Positions 45,682-60,084 of a stretch of DNA of 64,000 nt are shown here, one piece after another (the stretch's first letter is position 1; each line of letters begins with the position of its first letter). Location of the stretch: contig NC_135568.1 of assembly GCF_964340395.1 (NCBI RefSeq), positions 19,893,710 through 19,957,709 on the forward strand, written 5' to 3'. Position numbers and translations under genes: made by a program. This DNA comes from Glandiceps talaboti (lineage: Eukaryota > Hemichordata > Enteropneusta > Spengelidae). The notes beneath the pieces were generated by a model. The model made no database searches. It saw only the letters and a list, made by a program, of their open reading frames with translations, and was not told the DNA's origin.

Positions 45682-46085
45682 GTAAGTGGCAATCATAAAT
45701 GTATTTCTATTACATTGAATATTAGTAATATAAATATGTATTTCCATTACATTGAATATTAATAATATAAATATGTATTTCCATTACATTGAATATTAGT
45801 AATATAGATATGTATTTTCATACATTGAATGTATAAAAACACATATCTATATTACTAATATAGATTTAGTAATATACATTTATTTTGTCTGTGATGTGAC
45901 AGCTAGTAACCATAGCAACATGGATACAAAACATACATTTTTTATCTTTGATGTTACAGCTAGTAACCATAGCAACATAAATACAAACGCTGATACATTT
46001 ATGTTATCTTTGATGTTACAGCTAGTAACCATAGCAACATAAATACAAAGCTGATAAGTCCATGTCATCTTTGACTTTGTTATAG
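45682..46085 (+). repeat. Intron 6 (404 bp) with tandem decoy acceptors
   Basis: The 5' half has about three copies of a 38-bp AT-rich unit (CATTACATTGAATATTA, AATATAAATATGTA) and an inverted copy at 45838-45880. The 3' half has three roughly 60-bp units, each with a (G)ATGT(T/G)ACAG|CTAGTAACCATAGCAACAT word. Their AGs end at 45902, 45959 and 46021. The real acceptor TTTGACTTTGTTATAG ends at 46085. Confidence 0.8.
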
Positions 46086-46208
46086 ATGTTTGACTGGATT
46101 GGTCACAACAGAGAATTATTTTTAGTAAACTATACAGAGATTGGACAGGAATCTAGCATGGCAATTGAACTCCAAGATGAACATCGAAATTTTAAATCAC
46201 AGTCATTG
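46086..46208 (+). CDS. trio: trio exon: spectrin repeat, MFDWIGHN
   Basis: This 123-bp exon (41 codons) is phase 0 at both ends, between TTGTTATAG and TCATTG|GTAAGG. It encodes MFDWIGHNRELFLVNYTEIG, then QESSMAIELQDEHRNFKSQSL. It follows EQDCEK of the previous exon to give the conserved FEQDxEKMFDWIxHN helix and the spacer TEIG-x-A-x-ELQ-x-H of Trio/Kalirin. The next expected exon (family words like NVYVNINRIM) is not found in the remaining 17.8 kb. Confidence 0.93.
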
Positions 46209-46240
46209 GTAAGGATGGTCTTCAGATTAACTAAAGTGTA

Positions 46241-46242
<2 letters not shown>

Positions 46243-46337
<95 letters not shown>

Positions 46338-46640
46338 ATGTGTGTGTGCGTATGTGTGTTTGTGTGTGTGTGTGTGTGTGTGGTGTGCATGTGTGTGTGC
46401 ATGTGTGTGTGAGTGTGTGTGTGTATGTGTGTGTGTGGTGTGCATGTGTGTGTGCATGTGTGTGTGAGTGTGTTAGTGTGTGACTGCGTACAACATACAT
46501 GTGTGTATGTGTATGCATAGATATGTTTTCAGTGGTTCTGGCTGCCTCTCTCTCGCTGTGTCTGTGTGTCTGTGTGTCTCTGTGGGTCTGTCTGTGTGTC
46601 TCTGTGGGTCTGTCTGTGTGTCTCGAATTTAGTGTGTTGA
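46243..46640. repeat. (GT)n compound microsatellite just after the last exon
   Basis: A pure GT run at 46243-46334 is followed by imperfect GTGTGC/GTGTAT/GTGAGT variants to about 46480. A duplicated roughly 60-bp block (GTGTGTGGTGTGCATGTGTG) lies inside, and a CTGTGTGTCT-rich tail spans 46555-46622. Open frames on both strands are artefacts. Confidence 0.95.
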
Positions 46641-47593
46641 TATGCATTTTTAAGTGTGCAAATGTTTCTATCTGTGTTGTTGTTTCTCTCTTGTCTATAT
46701 ATATGTCATTCTCACAACCAGAGCTGTTAGTTTTTTCTGCAAAATAATCAACTCTGCTTTGTTACGATGGACGGATGCTTATTTCAGATGAGTAGTAAAT
46801 ATTCATGAGTAATGCCATAATGATGAACCATATCATGGTATATATGTATCTTACACTGATTGGCAACTAATTATACTTATACTCTGACTTGTCACTGTGA
46901 ACAAATATGACTAAATACACCTGTTTATAGGGCCATTCCCTTGAAGCAACAATATTTTTTGACCGTATCAAGTGAGTCCAACAGGCAGACAAGGGTTGAC
47001 AGATGCATGCACTGAGTGGATTTGAATGGATGATTCAAAAGACCCCGTGTAAAAGTTACTGGTCTCATTAAAAACCACTACTAAGGATAATTAACATTTG
47101 AAGGAGTTAAAGACTCGTTGAAAATTGACATGTAGCACTGATAAACGAGCACTGCACTGAGTACTAGTAGTATGGGGTCCCATGAATATAGTTCTGGAGT
47201 CCTGTGCCCAGAGAACACTGTGCTAAAAGATTGTACTTATATAACATACAGCCCAGGTTCAGTTCCTTGTAAAATCAAGAAAAGTATTGTAAACAACACT
47301 TTAATAACTACAGGTTGTGAATGAAATTATGTTTATCTTGAGTGAAGTTTAGTGAATCGGCCAATCTCGGCTTGTACCCTACTTGTATGGCTGTTGTAGT
47401 AACTTGCTACAAACTCACAATTGTATCTGCCTGTACACAGCATCAGTGAAATCCATGCTCTCACAAACCCTATTTGATACTTCCAGGCAAGATTTATAAG
47501 TCATTATTTTCTGTTCATATCATTCCAATCTTGTCTGTAGGATGACAAAATTAAATTTCGGCAACAAGAACCCAACATGTCCAAGTCAGTTTT
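46641..47593. other. Unassigned intronic sequence
   Basis: AT-rich, no tandem repeats and no exon matching the expected next trio block on the + strand. Confidence 0.5.
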
Positions 47594-47654
47594 TAGCACA
47601 ACTGAACTGGTAAGGTTCAGTAGTGCCATAGGCATGGCAAAGTGTGTGCGTGCA

Positions 47655-47686
<32 letters not shown>

Positions 47687-48781
47687 TGTGTGTGTGCTTA
47701 AAGTAAAAAAAACTGTTGGGCTGATTGCCATGATGTTTGGTGGGTCTATGGTATATTACCTTGGGTGTCTAGTTGGGAAATTGTTCAAATCAAAATGATA
47801 TTACCACCGGTGTGTGATTTGGGTAAAAAAAATGGGTTTTTTGATCAAAACTTCTATGCAGATCGGATTTGTTTATGACATGATCCCATCAGTAATATGT
47901 ACATTAGGGCTAAAATGTGTTTTTGGTGAAAAATCTATAATTCCAAAACTAACAAGCAGATTGGGCTAAAATGTAATGGGGGTGCATCTGGGCATGTGTA
48001 GATGAAGCTGTATTTACAATGTAAAAATCCCATTAGTGATATGCAAATTAGGTCTAAAAATGTCAGTTTTGGTCAAAAACTTATATCTTGAAATTGCATG
48101 GTGAATGGGATTGAATCTTGGTGGGGATGTTTCTGGAGGTGTTATTCTGCAGTTATTGTTGAAACATTTTGACACATTTGGCCCTAGCAACCATAACCAT
48201 GCCCTTAGCAACAGTGAAATGACGATGCATATTGCAAGATAACAACAGGGATGGGTAGGTACAACTAAAACAATGAGGGATCTCCGAACGACTGTGCATA
48301 TCATACACATTTTATGTTCCCTAAGAACAATTTAGATAGATAAGAAACAGGCTTCCACAGACCACTCAATACAAATATAGACAACATCATCTAACCCTAA
48401 CTGATACACAGACACACACATTGGCCTTGGAACAAACCATAGACCCTCCACCAATAAACAAGCTATTGAAAGTCATCACATTGTAGGTTCAGATTTTCAC
48501 ACATACAAATGTATTGATTCAAAGTTACAAGTGATATATTTGTGCACATACAGTGCCTGCTTGTCGGCAGGAGTGTGGTGTTATTTATATTTGTAATGAC
48601 TGGTCTGTGGGAAGCCTGTTTCTTATCTATCTAAATTGTTCTTGGGGAACATAAAATGTGTATGATACGCACAGTCATTTGGCGATCCCTCGATGTTTTA
48701 GTTGTAAATGAATACAGATTCAAAAAATGTATGCAAATATGCCTCTCCCACAGCAACAGCTATAATTATACAGTTGTGCTA
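47594..48781 (+). mobile_element. TAGCACAACTG-family element, with a nested MITE
   Basis: The left hairpin TAGCACAACTGAACTGGTAA/GGTTCAGTAGTGCC is followed by AGGCATGG and a (GCGT)n run at 47645-47695. The family body and the right end CAGTTGTGCTA at 48771-48781 come next. The tandem-unit region is interrupted at 48261-48705 by another element. No coding capacity. Confidence 0.75.
48261..48705. mobile_element. Foldback MITE, ~106-bp terminal inverted repeats, nested
   Basis: The left arm (ACAACTAAAACAATGAGGGA, GACTGTGCATATCATACACA, TTTTATGTTCCC, AGGCTTCCACAGACCA) is mirrored at 48598-48705 (TGGTCTGTGGGAAGCCTG, GGGAACATAAAATGTGTATG, GACTGTGC in reverse, GTTTTAGTTGT). Several substitutions separate the arms. 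The loop is about 230 bp with no open frame. It lies inside the TAGCACAACTG-family copy and so inserted later. Confidence 0.75.
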
Positions 48782-50937
48782 CTATGCCATTAGCGCTATT
48801 TTCAGTGGAGATATGCCAAAGCATTGTATATCACCTATATACAAAAAATGTATGTATGTATGAGGCAATCTGATTGGTTGTAGTGTACAAAGCCATTGTG
48901 AGAAATACTGCTTTTGTATGTGAATGAAACCATGGCCTCTTGGCGATGTGTCTTGGATGGTGCCGTAAAAGAGGCTGTGGTTTACGACAATGATATATGT
49001 ATGTATGTGTCTCTATAGGCATGACATCATACATTATACATATGTATAAATTTACTTACCAGTCCATGAATTTAGATTTAAATTTAACATAGTTACATTG
49101 AATGTCAGTATGAGCTATTATGGGGAGATAAGAAAAGGTCAAAGGTCACAAGGTAAGGCAAGTTTAAAATAATAGAAAGTAGTAAATATTGGTAGTACTT
49201 GATTGTAATTCATTGTGTCAGTTCCTATTACAAGACTGTGTGGAGCTATGTAACACAAAGTATATTGTGTTATATAGGATTGATCAGTACAGGTAATATG
49301 AAGAGGTTCACAATGTTTTGATAACAAAGACTAGAGGGCTGTTTTATCACTTAAAGATCTAAAATTGTCTTAGTTGGCAGTGATGTGATGAAAAGAGCTG
49401 TTTAAAGTTCTAGTGAGTATTTCAAAGTAGGTCATGTCTGCTTGTCACTCACATGAAAGGGGGCCCTCTAGAGTCCAAAGCAATCTAGGTTTGTAGGTAT
49501 CATTCTGTCAAATGGTGATGTTGAGTGATGACTCATAGCTTGCATGATTAATGAATTTAGGAAAAGATACAAGACACATTACAATTCAGTCAGAATATTA
49601 TTGGCAAATAAATCAGTGAATGAGAACGGTTGGTCTGTTTGCCAGCCATTCTGTATGGTAGCTGTTTAGTTGTATAGACCTACCCTGTAGGATATAATAG
49701 AGGGTGACTGTATTCTAGTAAGTCTTCATTACAACAAGGTCATGTCCAGGTGAGTGTGCAAGTGTTGTGGTGTTTATTTCATCAAGGTACTTGACTATAA
49801 CAAAGTAACATGCTGAATACCATTCCACTCTATAATTTTCACTTCAAATAAAATGTTGCCAATCAAAAGCTAACTAATCACATATTACAATCATGTGCTC
49901 AGAATTTATTTTTTTCTCAAGAAGTGGTTTTATTTAGACTAGAAATGTTAGAGAGTTATGTCATACTTAGCATGTAGCACAAATAGGATACTGTTAATGT
50001 CAGATGAAAACCAAAAATGTGTGTAGATTATGTAGTCATTTGTACTAGTCGGGTATGTAAGGTAGTCATGTATTACTGATACTGTAAGCTGTACTCTATA
50101 TTGTACATACCATCAGCAATTTGCATAAAAACCAACCCACTGATGTGCTCCCAGTTTGTCCTCAACTCTCAAGACATTAACTTATTAACACGAAGAAAAT
50201 TCTACATTAGAATACATGCTGAGATAAAAAGTCAAAAAGTGACAGAGCACAATGTGTTATATTTTCACTAGATTCCAGCATCAACTACATACATTGAGAA
50301 TTTTAACAATTAAATTTATACATGTATGAATGTATGACTGGATATTAAGGTCTTCAATTTAGACTTTGCCGTATTTACAGAAACATAATTTTTATTGAAC
50401 TCTGATGATTACTGGAACTATAATATATAATACATAATACAAACTATCAAAATAGTAATAAATTATTTCATTAATCTTTATAACAAATTTTATATTGTTA
50501 AAAACAATAATTGCTGAATTGGAGTGACAAAGCTAAAATAACAGCTGTTTTTTTCTGCCTTGGATTAATACTGGAGCCATCTGATCAAAAGTGACAATTT
50601 TCAAAAGTGATTAATTTGATGTCATGTGGTATAAAATATGATATTAATTAAAAAGTCTTATCAGTATTAGTTTGATATGAATTTTAGAATTTAGGGGTCA
50701 TGAGAGGTCAAGGCAAGGATATAAAATTTGTTATTGATATTCCAGTAGAAGTAGAATGCAAAATACTCTAGCATATGATAACAGGTCAAAGGTCACATAT
50801 TCATTAAAACATTACAAATGGTTGTAATACAATAGTAGCTATCTCATCACCATCAGGTAAAGTATACTTGACTTCTCAATTCAAGTTTATAATAATATAA
50901 ACCAAATTTGGATACATCGTACATTGGAAACTGTCAT
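48782..50937. other. Unassigned intronic sequence
   Basis: About 2.2 kb with ATGTATGTATG stretches but no arrays. Small minus-strand frames (48831-49034, 49139-49327) carry no domain. No exon recognised. Confidence 0.5.
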
Positions 50938-51178
50938 TTTTATGCTGTCTGGGAAACTACCAGTTTTATGCCTTCTGGGAAACTACCAGTTTTATGCCTT
51001 CTGGGAAACTACCAGTTTTATGCCTTCTGGGAAACTACCAGTTTTATGCCTTCTGGGAAACTACCAGTTTTATGCCTTCTGGGAAACTACCAGTTTTATG
51101 CCTTCTGGGAAACTACCAGTTTTATGCCTTCTGGGAAACTACCAGTTTTATGCCTTCTGGGAAACTACCAGTTTTATG
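50938..51178. repeat. Minisatellite, 26-bp unit, ~9 copies
   Basis: The unit is GGGAAACTACCAGTTTTATG then CCTTCT. Copies are nearly identical, with edge variants at the left (TGTCATTTTTATGCTGTCT). Overlapping open frames are artefacts. Confidence 0.95.
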
Positions 51179-51825
51179 TGATTTCTCTGTTTCTGTTTGT
51201 AGGGTTTCCAATTCTTAGCAAGACACAGAATATATTAGTAGTGTTTGTTGTGTTTTTGAAATTGTTAATGCAATGAAAACTGCAATGTTTATAGGTTGTT
51301 GTGTTACAAGTTAATAAGTTACCATGGAAACCAACAGTGATTGCACATTTGAAATAAATGTATCATTCATTTTGAAATTAAAGTTATACCATTTATAGCT
51401 TACAATTAGAATATTACCCATCATGCAATGGGTTCTACTATGGATTCCAATAGTGACTTTATGTTGCTAATGACTGATTCTTAGACATTTATGTTAATTC
51501 ATGCTTATTTTACATTTTGACTTTTGTAAAATTAATGTAGCACTGGTAAGTAAGCATAAAACATTTCTATCCACAGAGTCAGAACATTTTAAAAAAATAA
51601 TCCCATTACTAACAACTCATCAACATTGTTAGGGCAATACTACAGTGGGATGATCCAAAAAATTAAATTAAAAAAAAAAAAAACGAAGAAAAAATAGAAA
51701 GAAACAACCAGGGAAATTTAGGAATGTAGTCACGTGTGTTAGGAAGTAGAGGAATCATCATAGTGGATTGATTAATTGACAAGTTAGTTAGTATTATCAG
51801 TGCTAAATAGATAGTACACTTTATA
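51179..51825. other. Unassigned intronic sequence
   Basis: AT-rich with an A run at 51670-51683. Nothing recognised. Confidence 0.5.
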
Positions 51826-53392
51826 TATATATGGACGGGTATATACAGAGTATGTATGTACAGGTATATACAGAGTATGTATGTACGGGTATATACAGAG
51901 TATGTATGTACAGGTATATACATAGTATATATGGACGGGTATATACAGAGTATGTATGTACAGGTATATACATAGTATATATGGACGGGTATATACAGAG
52001 TATGTATGTACAGGTATATACATAGTATATATGTACGGGTATATACAGAGTATGTATGTACGGGTATATACAGAGTATGTATGTACAGGTATATATGTAT
52101 GGGTATATACAGAGTATGTATGTACAGGTATATACATAGTATATATGGACGGGTATATACAGAGTATGTATGTACAGGTATATACATAGTATATATGGAC
52201 GGGTATATACAGAGTATGTATGTACAGGTATATACAGAGTATGTATGTACAGGTATATACATAGTATATATGGACGGGTATATACATAGTATATATGTAC
52301 GGGTATATACAGAGTATGTATGTACAGGTATATACATAGTATATATGGACGGGTATATACAGAGTATGTATGTACAGGTATATACATAGTATATATGGAC
52401 GGGTATATACAGAGTATGTATGTATAGGTATATACATAGTATATATGGACGGGTATATACAGAGTATGTATGTACAGGTATATACATAGTATATATGGAC
52501 GGGTATATACATAGTGTATATGTATGGGTATATACATAGTATGTATGTACGGGTATATACATAGTGTATATGTACAGGTATATACATAGTATGTATGTAC
52601 GGGTATATACAGAGTATGTATGTACAGGTATATACATAGTATATATGTATGGGTATATACAGAGTATGTATGTACAGGTATATACATAATATATATGTAT
52701 GGGTATATACATAGTATATATGTACGGGTATATACATAGTATGTATGTACGGGTATATACATAGTATATATGTACGGGTATATACATAGTATGTATGTAC
52801 GGGTATATACATAGTATGTATGTACGGGTATATACATAGTATGTATGTACGGGTATATACATAGTATGTATGTACAGGTATATACAGAGTATGTATGTAC
52901 AGGTATATACATAGTATATATGTACAGGTATATACATAGTATGTATGTACCGGTATATACATAGTATATATGTACAGGTATATACATAGTATGTATGTAC
53001 GGGTATATACATAGTATATATGTACAGGTATATACATAGTATGTATGTACGGGTATATACATAGTATGTATGTACAGGTATATACAGAGTATGTATGTAC
53101 TGGTATATATGTATGGGTATATGCATAGTTTATATGTATGGGTATATACATAGTATATGTGTATGGGTATATACATAGTATGTATGTGCGTACGGGTATA
53201 TGCATAGTATATATGTATGGGTATATGCATAGTATATAGTACAGGTATGTATAGAGTATATGTGTATGGGTATATGCATAGTATATAGTTTGGGTATATA
53301 CAGAGTATATAGTATGGGTATATACATAGTATATATGTATGGGTATATACAGAGTATGTATGTATGGGTATATACAGAGTATATATGTGTGC
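51826..53392. repeat. Minisatellite, 25-bp unit, ~62 copies
   Basis: The unit is GGGTATATACATAGTATATA then TGTAC, with ACAGGTATATAC, CAGAG/CATAG and ATGGAC variants. The minus strand lacks stops in all three frames. Because 25 is not a multiple of three, each open frame cycles through all frames, giving 469-487-codon frames of Y, I, T, H, C and L. These are artefacts. Confidence 0.96.
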
Positions 53393-55401
<2,009 letters not shown>

Positions 55402-56853
55402 GATGTGTAATAAATGTCATGTCACCTAAGTGAAAGACCAAGCCTATATCATTTTAGCTGTAAATGTCATGTCACCTAAGTGAAAGACCAAGCCTATATT
55501 GTTTTAGCTGTAAATGTCATGTCACCTAAGTGAAAGACCAAGCCTATATCATTTTAGCTGTAAATGTCATGTCACCTAAGTGAAAGACCAAGCCTATATC
55601 ATTTTAGCTGTAAATATTATGTCACCTAAGTGAAAGACCAAGCCTATATCATTTTAGCTGTAAATGTCATGTCACCTAAGTGAAAGACCAAGCCTATATC
55701 ATTTTAGCTGTAAATATTATGTCACCTAAGTGAAAGACCAAGCCTATATCATTTTAGCTGTAAATGTCATGTCACCTAAGTGAAAGACCAAGCCTATATC
55801 ATTTTAGCTGTAAATGTCATGTCACCTAAGTGAAAGACCAAGCCTATATTGTTTTAGCTGTAAATGTCATGTCACCTAAGTGAAAGACCAAGCCTATATT
55901 GTTTTAGCTGTAAATATTATGTCACCTAAGTGAAAGACCAAGCCTATATCATTTTAGCTGTAAATGTCATGTCACCTAAGTGAAAGACCAAGCCTATATT
56001 GTTTTAGCTGTAAATGTCATGTCACCTAAGTGAAAGACCAAGCCTATATTGTTTTAGCTGTAAATGTCATGTCACCTAAGTGAAAGACCAAGCCTATATT
56101 GTTTTAGCTGTAAATATTATGTCACCTAAGTGAAAGACCAAGCCTATATCGTTTTAGCTGTAAATATTATGTCACCTAAGTGAAAGACCAAGCCTATATT
56201 GTTTTAGCTGTAAATGTCATGTCACCTAAGTGAAAGACCAAGCCTATATCATTTTAGCTGTAAATATTATGTCACCTAAGTGAAAGACCAAGCCTATATC
56301 GTTTTAGCTGTAAATATTATGTCACCTAAGTGAAAGACCAAGCCTATATCGTTTTAGCTGTAAATATTATGTCACCTAAGTGAAAGACCAAGCCTATATT
56401 GTTTTAGCTGTAAATATTATGTCACCTAAGTGAAAGACCAAGCCTATATTGTTTTAGCTGTAAATATTATGTCACCTAAGTGAAAGACCAAGCCTATATT
56501 GTTTTAGCTGTAAATATTATGTCACCTAAGTGAAAGACCAAGCCTATATTGTTTTAGCTGTAAATGTCATGTCACCTAAGTGAAAGACCAAGCCTATATT
56601 GTTTTAGCTGTAAATGTCATGTCACCTAAGTGAAAGACCAAGCCTATATTGTTTTAGCTGTAAATGTCATGTCACCTAAGTGAAAGACCAAGCCTATATC
56701 GTTTTAGCTGTAAATGTCGTCACCTGAGTGAAAGACCAAGCCTATATCGTTTTAGCTGTAAATGTCATGTCACCTAAGTGAAAGACCAAGCCTATATCGT
56801 TTTAGCTGTAAATGTCGTCACCTGAGTGAAAGACCAAGCCTATATTGTTTTAA
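55402..56853. repeat. Minisatellite, 50-bp unit, ~29 copies
   Basis: The unit is TAAATGTCATGTCACCTAAG, TGAAAGACCAAGCCTATATC, ATTTTAGCTG. Two linked variant sites (TGTCAT/TATTAT and TCATTTT/TTGTTTT/TCGTTTT) form a readable pattern. The last units are shortened (TGTCGTCACCTGAGTG). Confidence 0.96.
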
Positions 56854-57597
56854 ATGTAACTCTTTTTGTAAATATGGTGACACTTGACAATTAATTGATA
56901 AATCAGATTGAAATCAAGTGTGTTCATGTGTAAACATTCAAGACAAATAAAACATTGTGTTCGAAAAGGAAGTCAAAATAGGTCTAATTTGTAGAAAGTT
57001 TGTTGTAGTGTTGGGTTAAAAATGTATGAGGATTGAATCTGGAAAGAATTTTGTTGATCTAAGAATCGCAATAAGTTAGATTATTTGATGAGATAGTAAA
57101 AGTGGTGACACTGACAGTGATAGATAGACACAGAATGACTAAGATTTTAGTGGAAAGAAAGTACTAGTATTTAGTCAATATTGTGTGACTGAACTTTCTC
57201 CTGTTGAAACAGATCATTGTAAACTATTTACAGTCAATATTGTATTTCTTTTGTATAAAGCAAGTACTAAATATTAAATCATCTCTATTCTGTACTTCTA
57301 CATTTATCTGTTTTTTCTCAGCAACCTTCTTTTTCAAAGAGCCCTTCCCAAGAAAGCATGCCCTCTAGTGTTTCCATTTCCCCTTGTATACCTATTGACC
57401 ATTGACCCATGTTGACTGGAGTCTAACTTCATAGTATTTGTTGTTTGATTGATCTTTCTAATAAGTTGGGATCATACACTATAGTTTCATCATGTTTGTG
57501 TGTACATGTATTTTGAATTTTCAGTTGACTTTTCAAAAAAATAATGCCCTTTTTGTGTGGTCAGCACTGTCTGTTAGCCAAAACATGGGTGCATTCA
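56854..57597. other. Unassigned intronic sequence
   Basis: A short open stretch after TTTTTTCTCAG at 57322 (QPSFSKSPSQESMPSSV, stop at about 57403) looks superficially exon-like. It has no family match and lies in diverged CCCTCTAG-type repeat sequence. Confidence 0.45.
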
Positions 57598-57770
57598 GGA
57601 GACAAAATACTTTGTCAGTGTTTGGCCAGGTGCAGGTCACCTGACCCTCTCAGTATTGCACAAATTACTTTGTCAGTGTTTGGCCAGGTGACCTGACCCT
57701 CTCAGTATTGCACAAATTACTTTGTCAGTGTTTAGCCAGGTGACCTGACCCTCTCAGTATTGCACATGTT
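57598..57770. repeat. ~58-bp triplication
   Basis: Three copies of ACTTTGTCAGTGTTTGGCCA then GGTGACCTGACCCTCTCAGT and ATTGCACAAATT. The first copy has an extra GCAGGTC. Confidence 0.85.
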
Positions 57771-57902
57771 GCAGGTGAAATACAAAAGATGGCAAAGTGT
57801 TCTCGAAGAAAATAGTTGCATTTTGATTAGGTTTAGCATTTATTGCTGACAGGATGATTTGCATATCAAAAAACACACCATTGCAGTAGTCAGGACAAAA
57901 GA

Positions 57903-58270
57903 ATGCCCTCTGGAGTCTTTCTGTCTGTATTCTTCTGTTCAGTGGACCATTCTAGTAAATCACACCCTCTAGAATCTTTTAGTCTCTATCCTTCTGTTCA
58001 ATAGACCTTTCCAGTAAATCATGCCTTCTAGAGTCTCTTGGTCTCTATCCTTCAGTTCAGTGGACCTTTCCAGTAAATCATGCCCTCTAGAGTCTTTCAG
58101 TCTCTATCCTTCTGTTCAGGTGACCTTTCCAGTAAATCACACCCTCTAGAGTCTCACGGTCGCTATCCTTCTGTTCAATAGACCTTTCCATGGATCACAC
58201 CCTCTAGAGCCTTTGTCTCTACTGTTCAGTGAACCTTTCTAGTAAATCATACCCTCTAGATTCTTTCAAG
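57903..58270. repeat. Diverged ~58-62-bp tandem repeat, ~6 copies
   Basis: The words CCCTCTAGAGTCT, CTCTATCCTTCTGTTCA and GACCTTTCCAGTAAATCA recur. Copies are noticeably diverged, unlike most arrays here. A more diverged copy may lie near 57340-57410. Confidence 0.85.
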
Positions 58271-58616
58271 TCTGTCTTACTATTGTAGAACATTTCAAAT
58301 CAGTAAAGTAGAATTGTGACACTGTTAATATAGACAAATGATTGAACATGTTGTACTACAGTGTCATATGATGTTTACAAAGAATTCTTGTGATTTCCTC
58401 GATGATGTTATTGAAAGTGTTTGTCTGTCTTTTATTCTATCAAATTGTAATGTGGATATGACTCTATCTTTGACTTCTATTGTGTTTTGTCTATTACAAC
58501 ACCTGCTGTGTCTAATTTATACAGTCTTTCACTTTTTGAATGTTGTAAATTACCAGAGTACAATTGTTATATATTGCTTTCAGTATACTTGCTCAGACTA
58601 CTTTGAAGATTAGTGA
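58271..58616. other. Unassigned intronic sequence
   Basis: A 91-codon + frame at 58338-58613 is AT-rich and without a recognisable domain. Confidence 0.45.
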
Positions 58617-59108
58617 CTGTGTTCCCTCTATTAAGCTATTGACTGTGTTCCCTCTAAGCTATTGATTATGTTCCCTCTAAGCTATTGACTGTGTTCCCTC
58701 TAAGCTATTGACTGTGTTCCCTCTAAGCTATTGATTATGTTCCCTCTAAGCTATTGACTGTGTTCCCTCTAAGCTATTGATTATGTTCCCTCTAAGCTAT
58801 TGATTATGTTCCCTCTAAGCTATTGACTGTGTTCCCTCTAAGCTATTGATTATGTTCCATCTAAGCTATTGACTGTGTTCCCTCTAAGCTATTGATTATG
58901 TTCCCTCTAAGCTATTGACTGTGTTCCCTCTAAGCTATTGACTGTGTTCCCTCTAAGCTATTGACTGTGTTCCCTCTAAGCTATTGATTATGTTCCCTCT
59001 AAGCTATTGACTGTGTTCCCTCTAAGCTATTGATTATGTTCCCTCTAAGCTATTGATTATGTTCCCTCTATTAAGCTATTGACTGTGTTCCCTCTAAGCT
59101 ATTGATAG
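58617..59108. repeat. Minisatellite, 23-bp unit, ~21 copies
   Basis: The unit is TTGACTGTGTTCCCTCTAAG then CTA, alternating with TTGATTATG; two units carry an extra TTA. Confidence 0.95.
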
Positions 59109-60084
59109 CTTCTTAATTTGAACCAAGGTATAACAAATTCATTCTTCAACTTGATTAATCTTGTAGTATTACAATACTAACTAAATGCATTCTTTAGTAG
59201 ACAACAACACAGTGTTCTACTGTAGTAATACATCAGGGGCTTATATATATGTGTGACTTGGAATATTTTGATTTTTTTATGATATACTTATGCCAAGATC
59301 AATTGTTCTTGATGACATTAAATGCAAAATATCACTTCTGATATGGGACATTAAATGTCATGATATTCACATTAAACTGTAAACATCATTAGAAAACAGC
59401 TTTCTGATTGGACAAGACATGACAATGCTAAATATAAACGGTTAAAAGGGGATGGGGGGGGGGGGGTGGCGGCGCTGACCTTTGACGTTGATGTTTTGGT
59501 GTATGGCCACAAAACTGCAACATCTTTCAAAACAGAAATTTTGATGAAAATATCCATACCCAAATGATACACAAACTCAAACTCAAAAACCCCAGACTGG
59601 TATACTTTGCTATTTGGCGAGGACACTACTTTTGGCAATAAAAGACCCAAATCATAACATTTCCTGTCAGTGGTAAGTTTCCTATTTTTATTTTTGAAAA
59701 TGTCATCCAAACTTTAAAATTAATTACTTTGAATGAAAGTTGTACGCTCTTTCCATTTCTGTGTAAGTTTGGTGATTGACTGTTTGACGTTTTCAACAAG
59801 AGATCACTTTTAACACAACAGTGGATTCCATCAATGGTGATTTAAAATGAGAAATTATTTTAATGAAAAAATTTGTGGAAAGAGAAACTGATTGAAATGT
59901 AGTTTTTTTTCATTTTTTAAAAATACTTCAGGCAATAGCCATGATGAGAAATGAATAAATAATATAATTATTAAAGTGGGACTGAAGAATATGAAAAGTG
60001 TATCCCTTATTGATAAAGACTAAATTAGACTGTCAATGGATAGAAGAATAGAAACAAATTGGAAACCTGGATGTTTTGTAATGA
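59109..60084. other. Unassigned intronic sequence
   Basis: A G run at 59454-59466 in otherwise AT-rich DNA. A 112-codon minus-strand frame at 59372-59710 has no recognisable domain and no clear splice signals. I do not call it. Confidence 0.45.

Noticed and set aside
51663-53230. Three overlapping minus-strand frames of 469-487 codons (YTMYIPVHTY-type)
   Set aside because: The 25-bp satellite lacks stops in all frames on that strand. There is no domain and no splice context.
57322-57403. Possible exon after TTTTTTCTCAG (QPSFSKSPSQESM...)
   Set aside because: It ends in a stop without a donor, does not match the next expected Trio block, and resembles diverged copies of the CCCTCTAG repeat downstream.
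59372-59710. 112-codon minus-strand frame (MDDIFKNKNRK..., PPPPSP near a G run)
   Set aside because: No recognisable domain; the proline run is just the G homopolymer; no splice signals or start context to support a gene.
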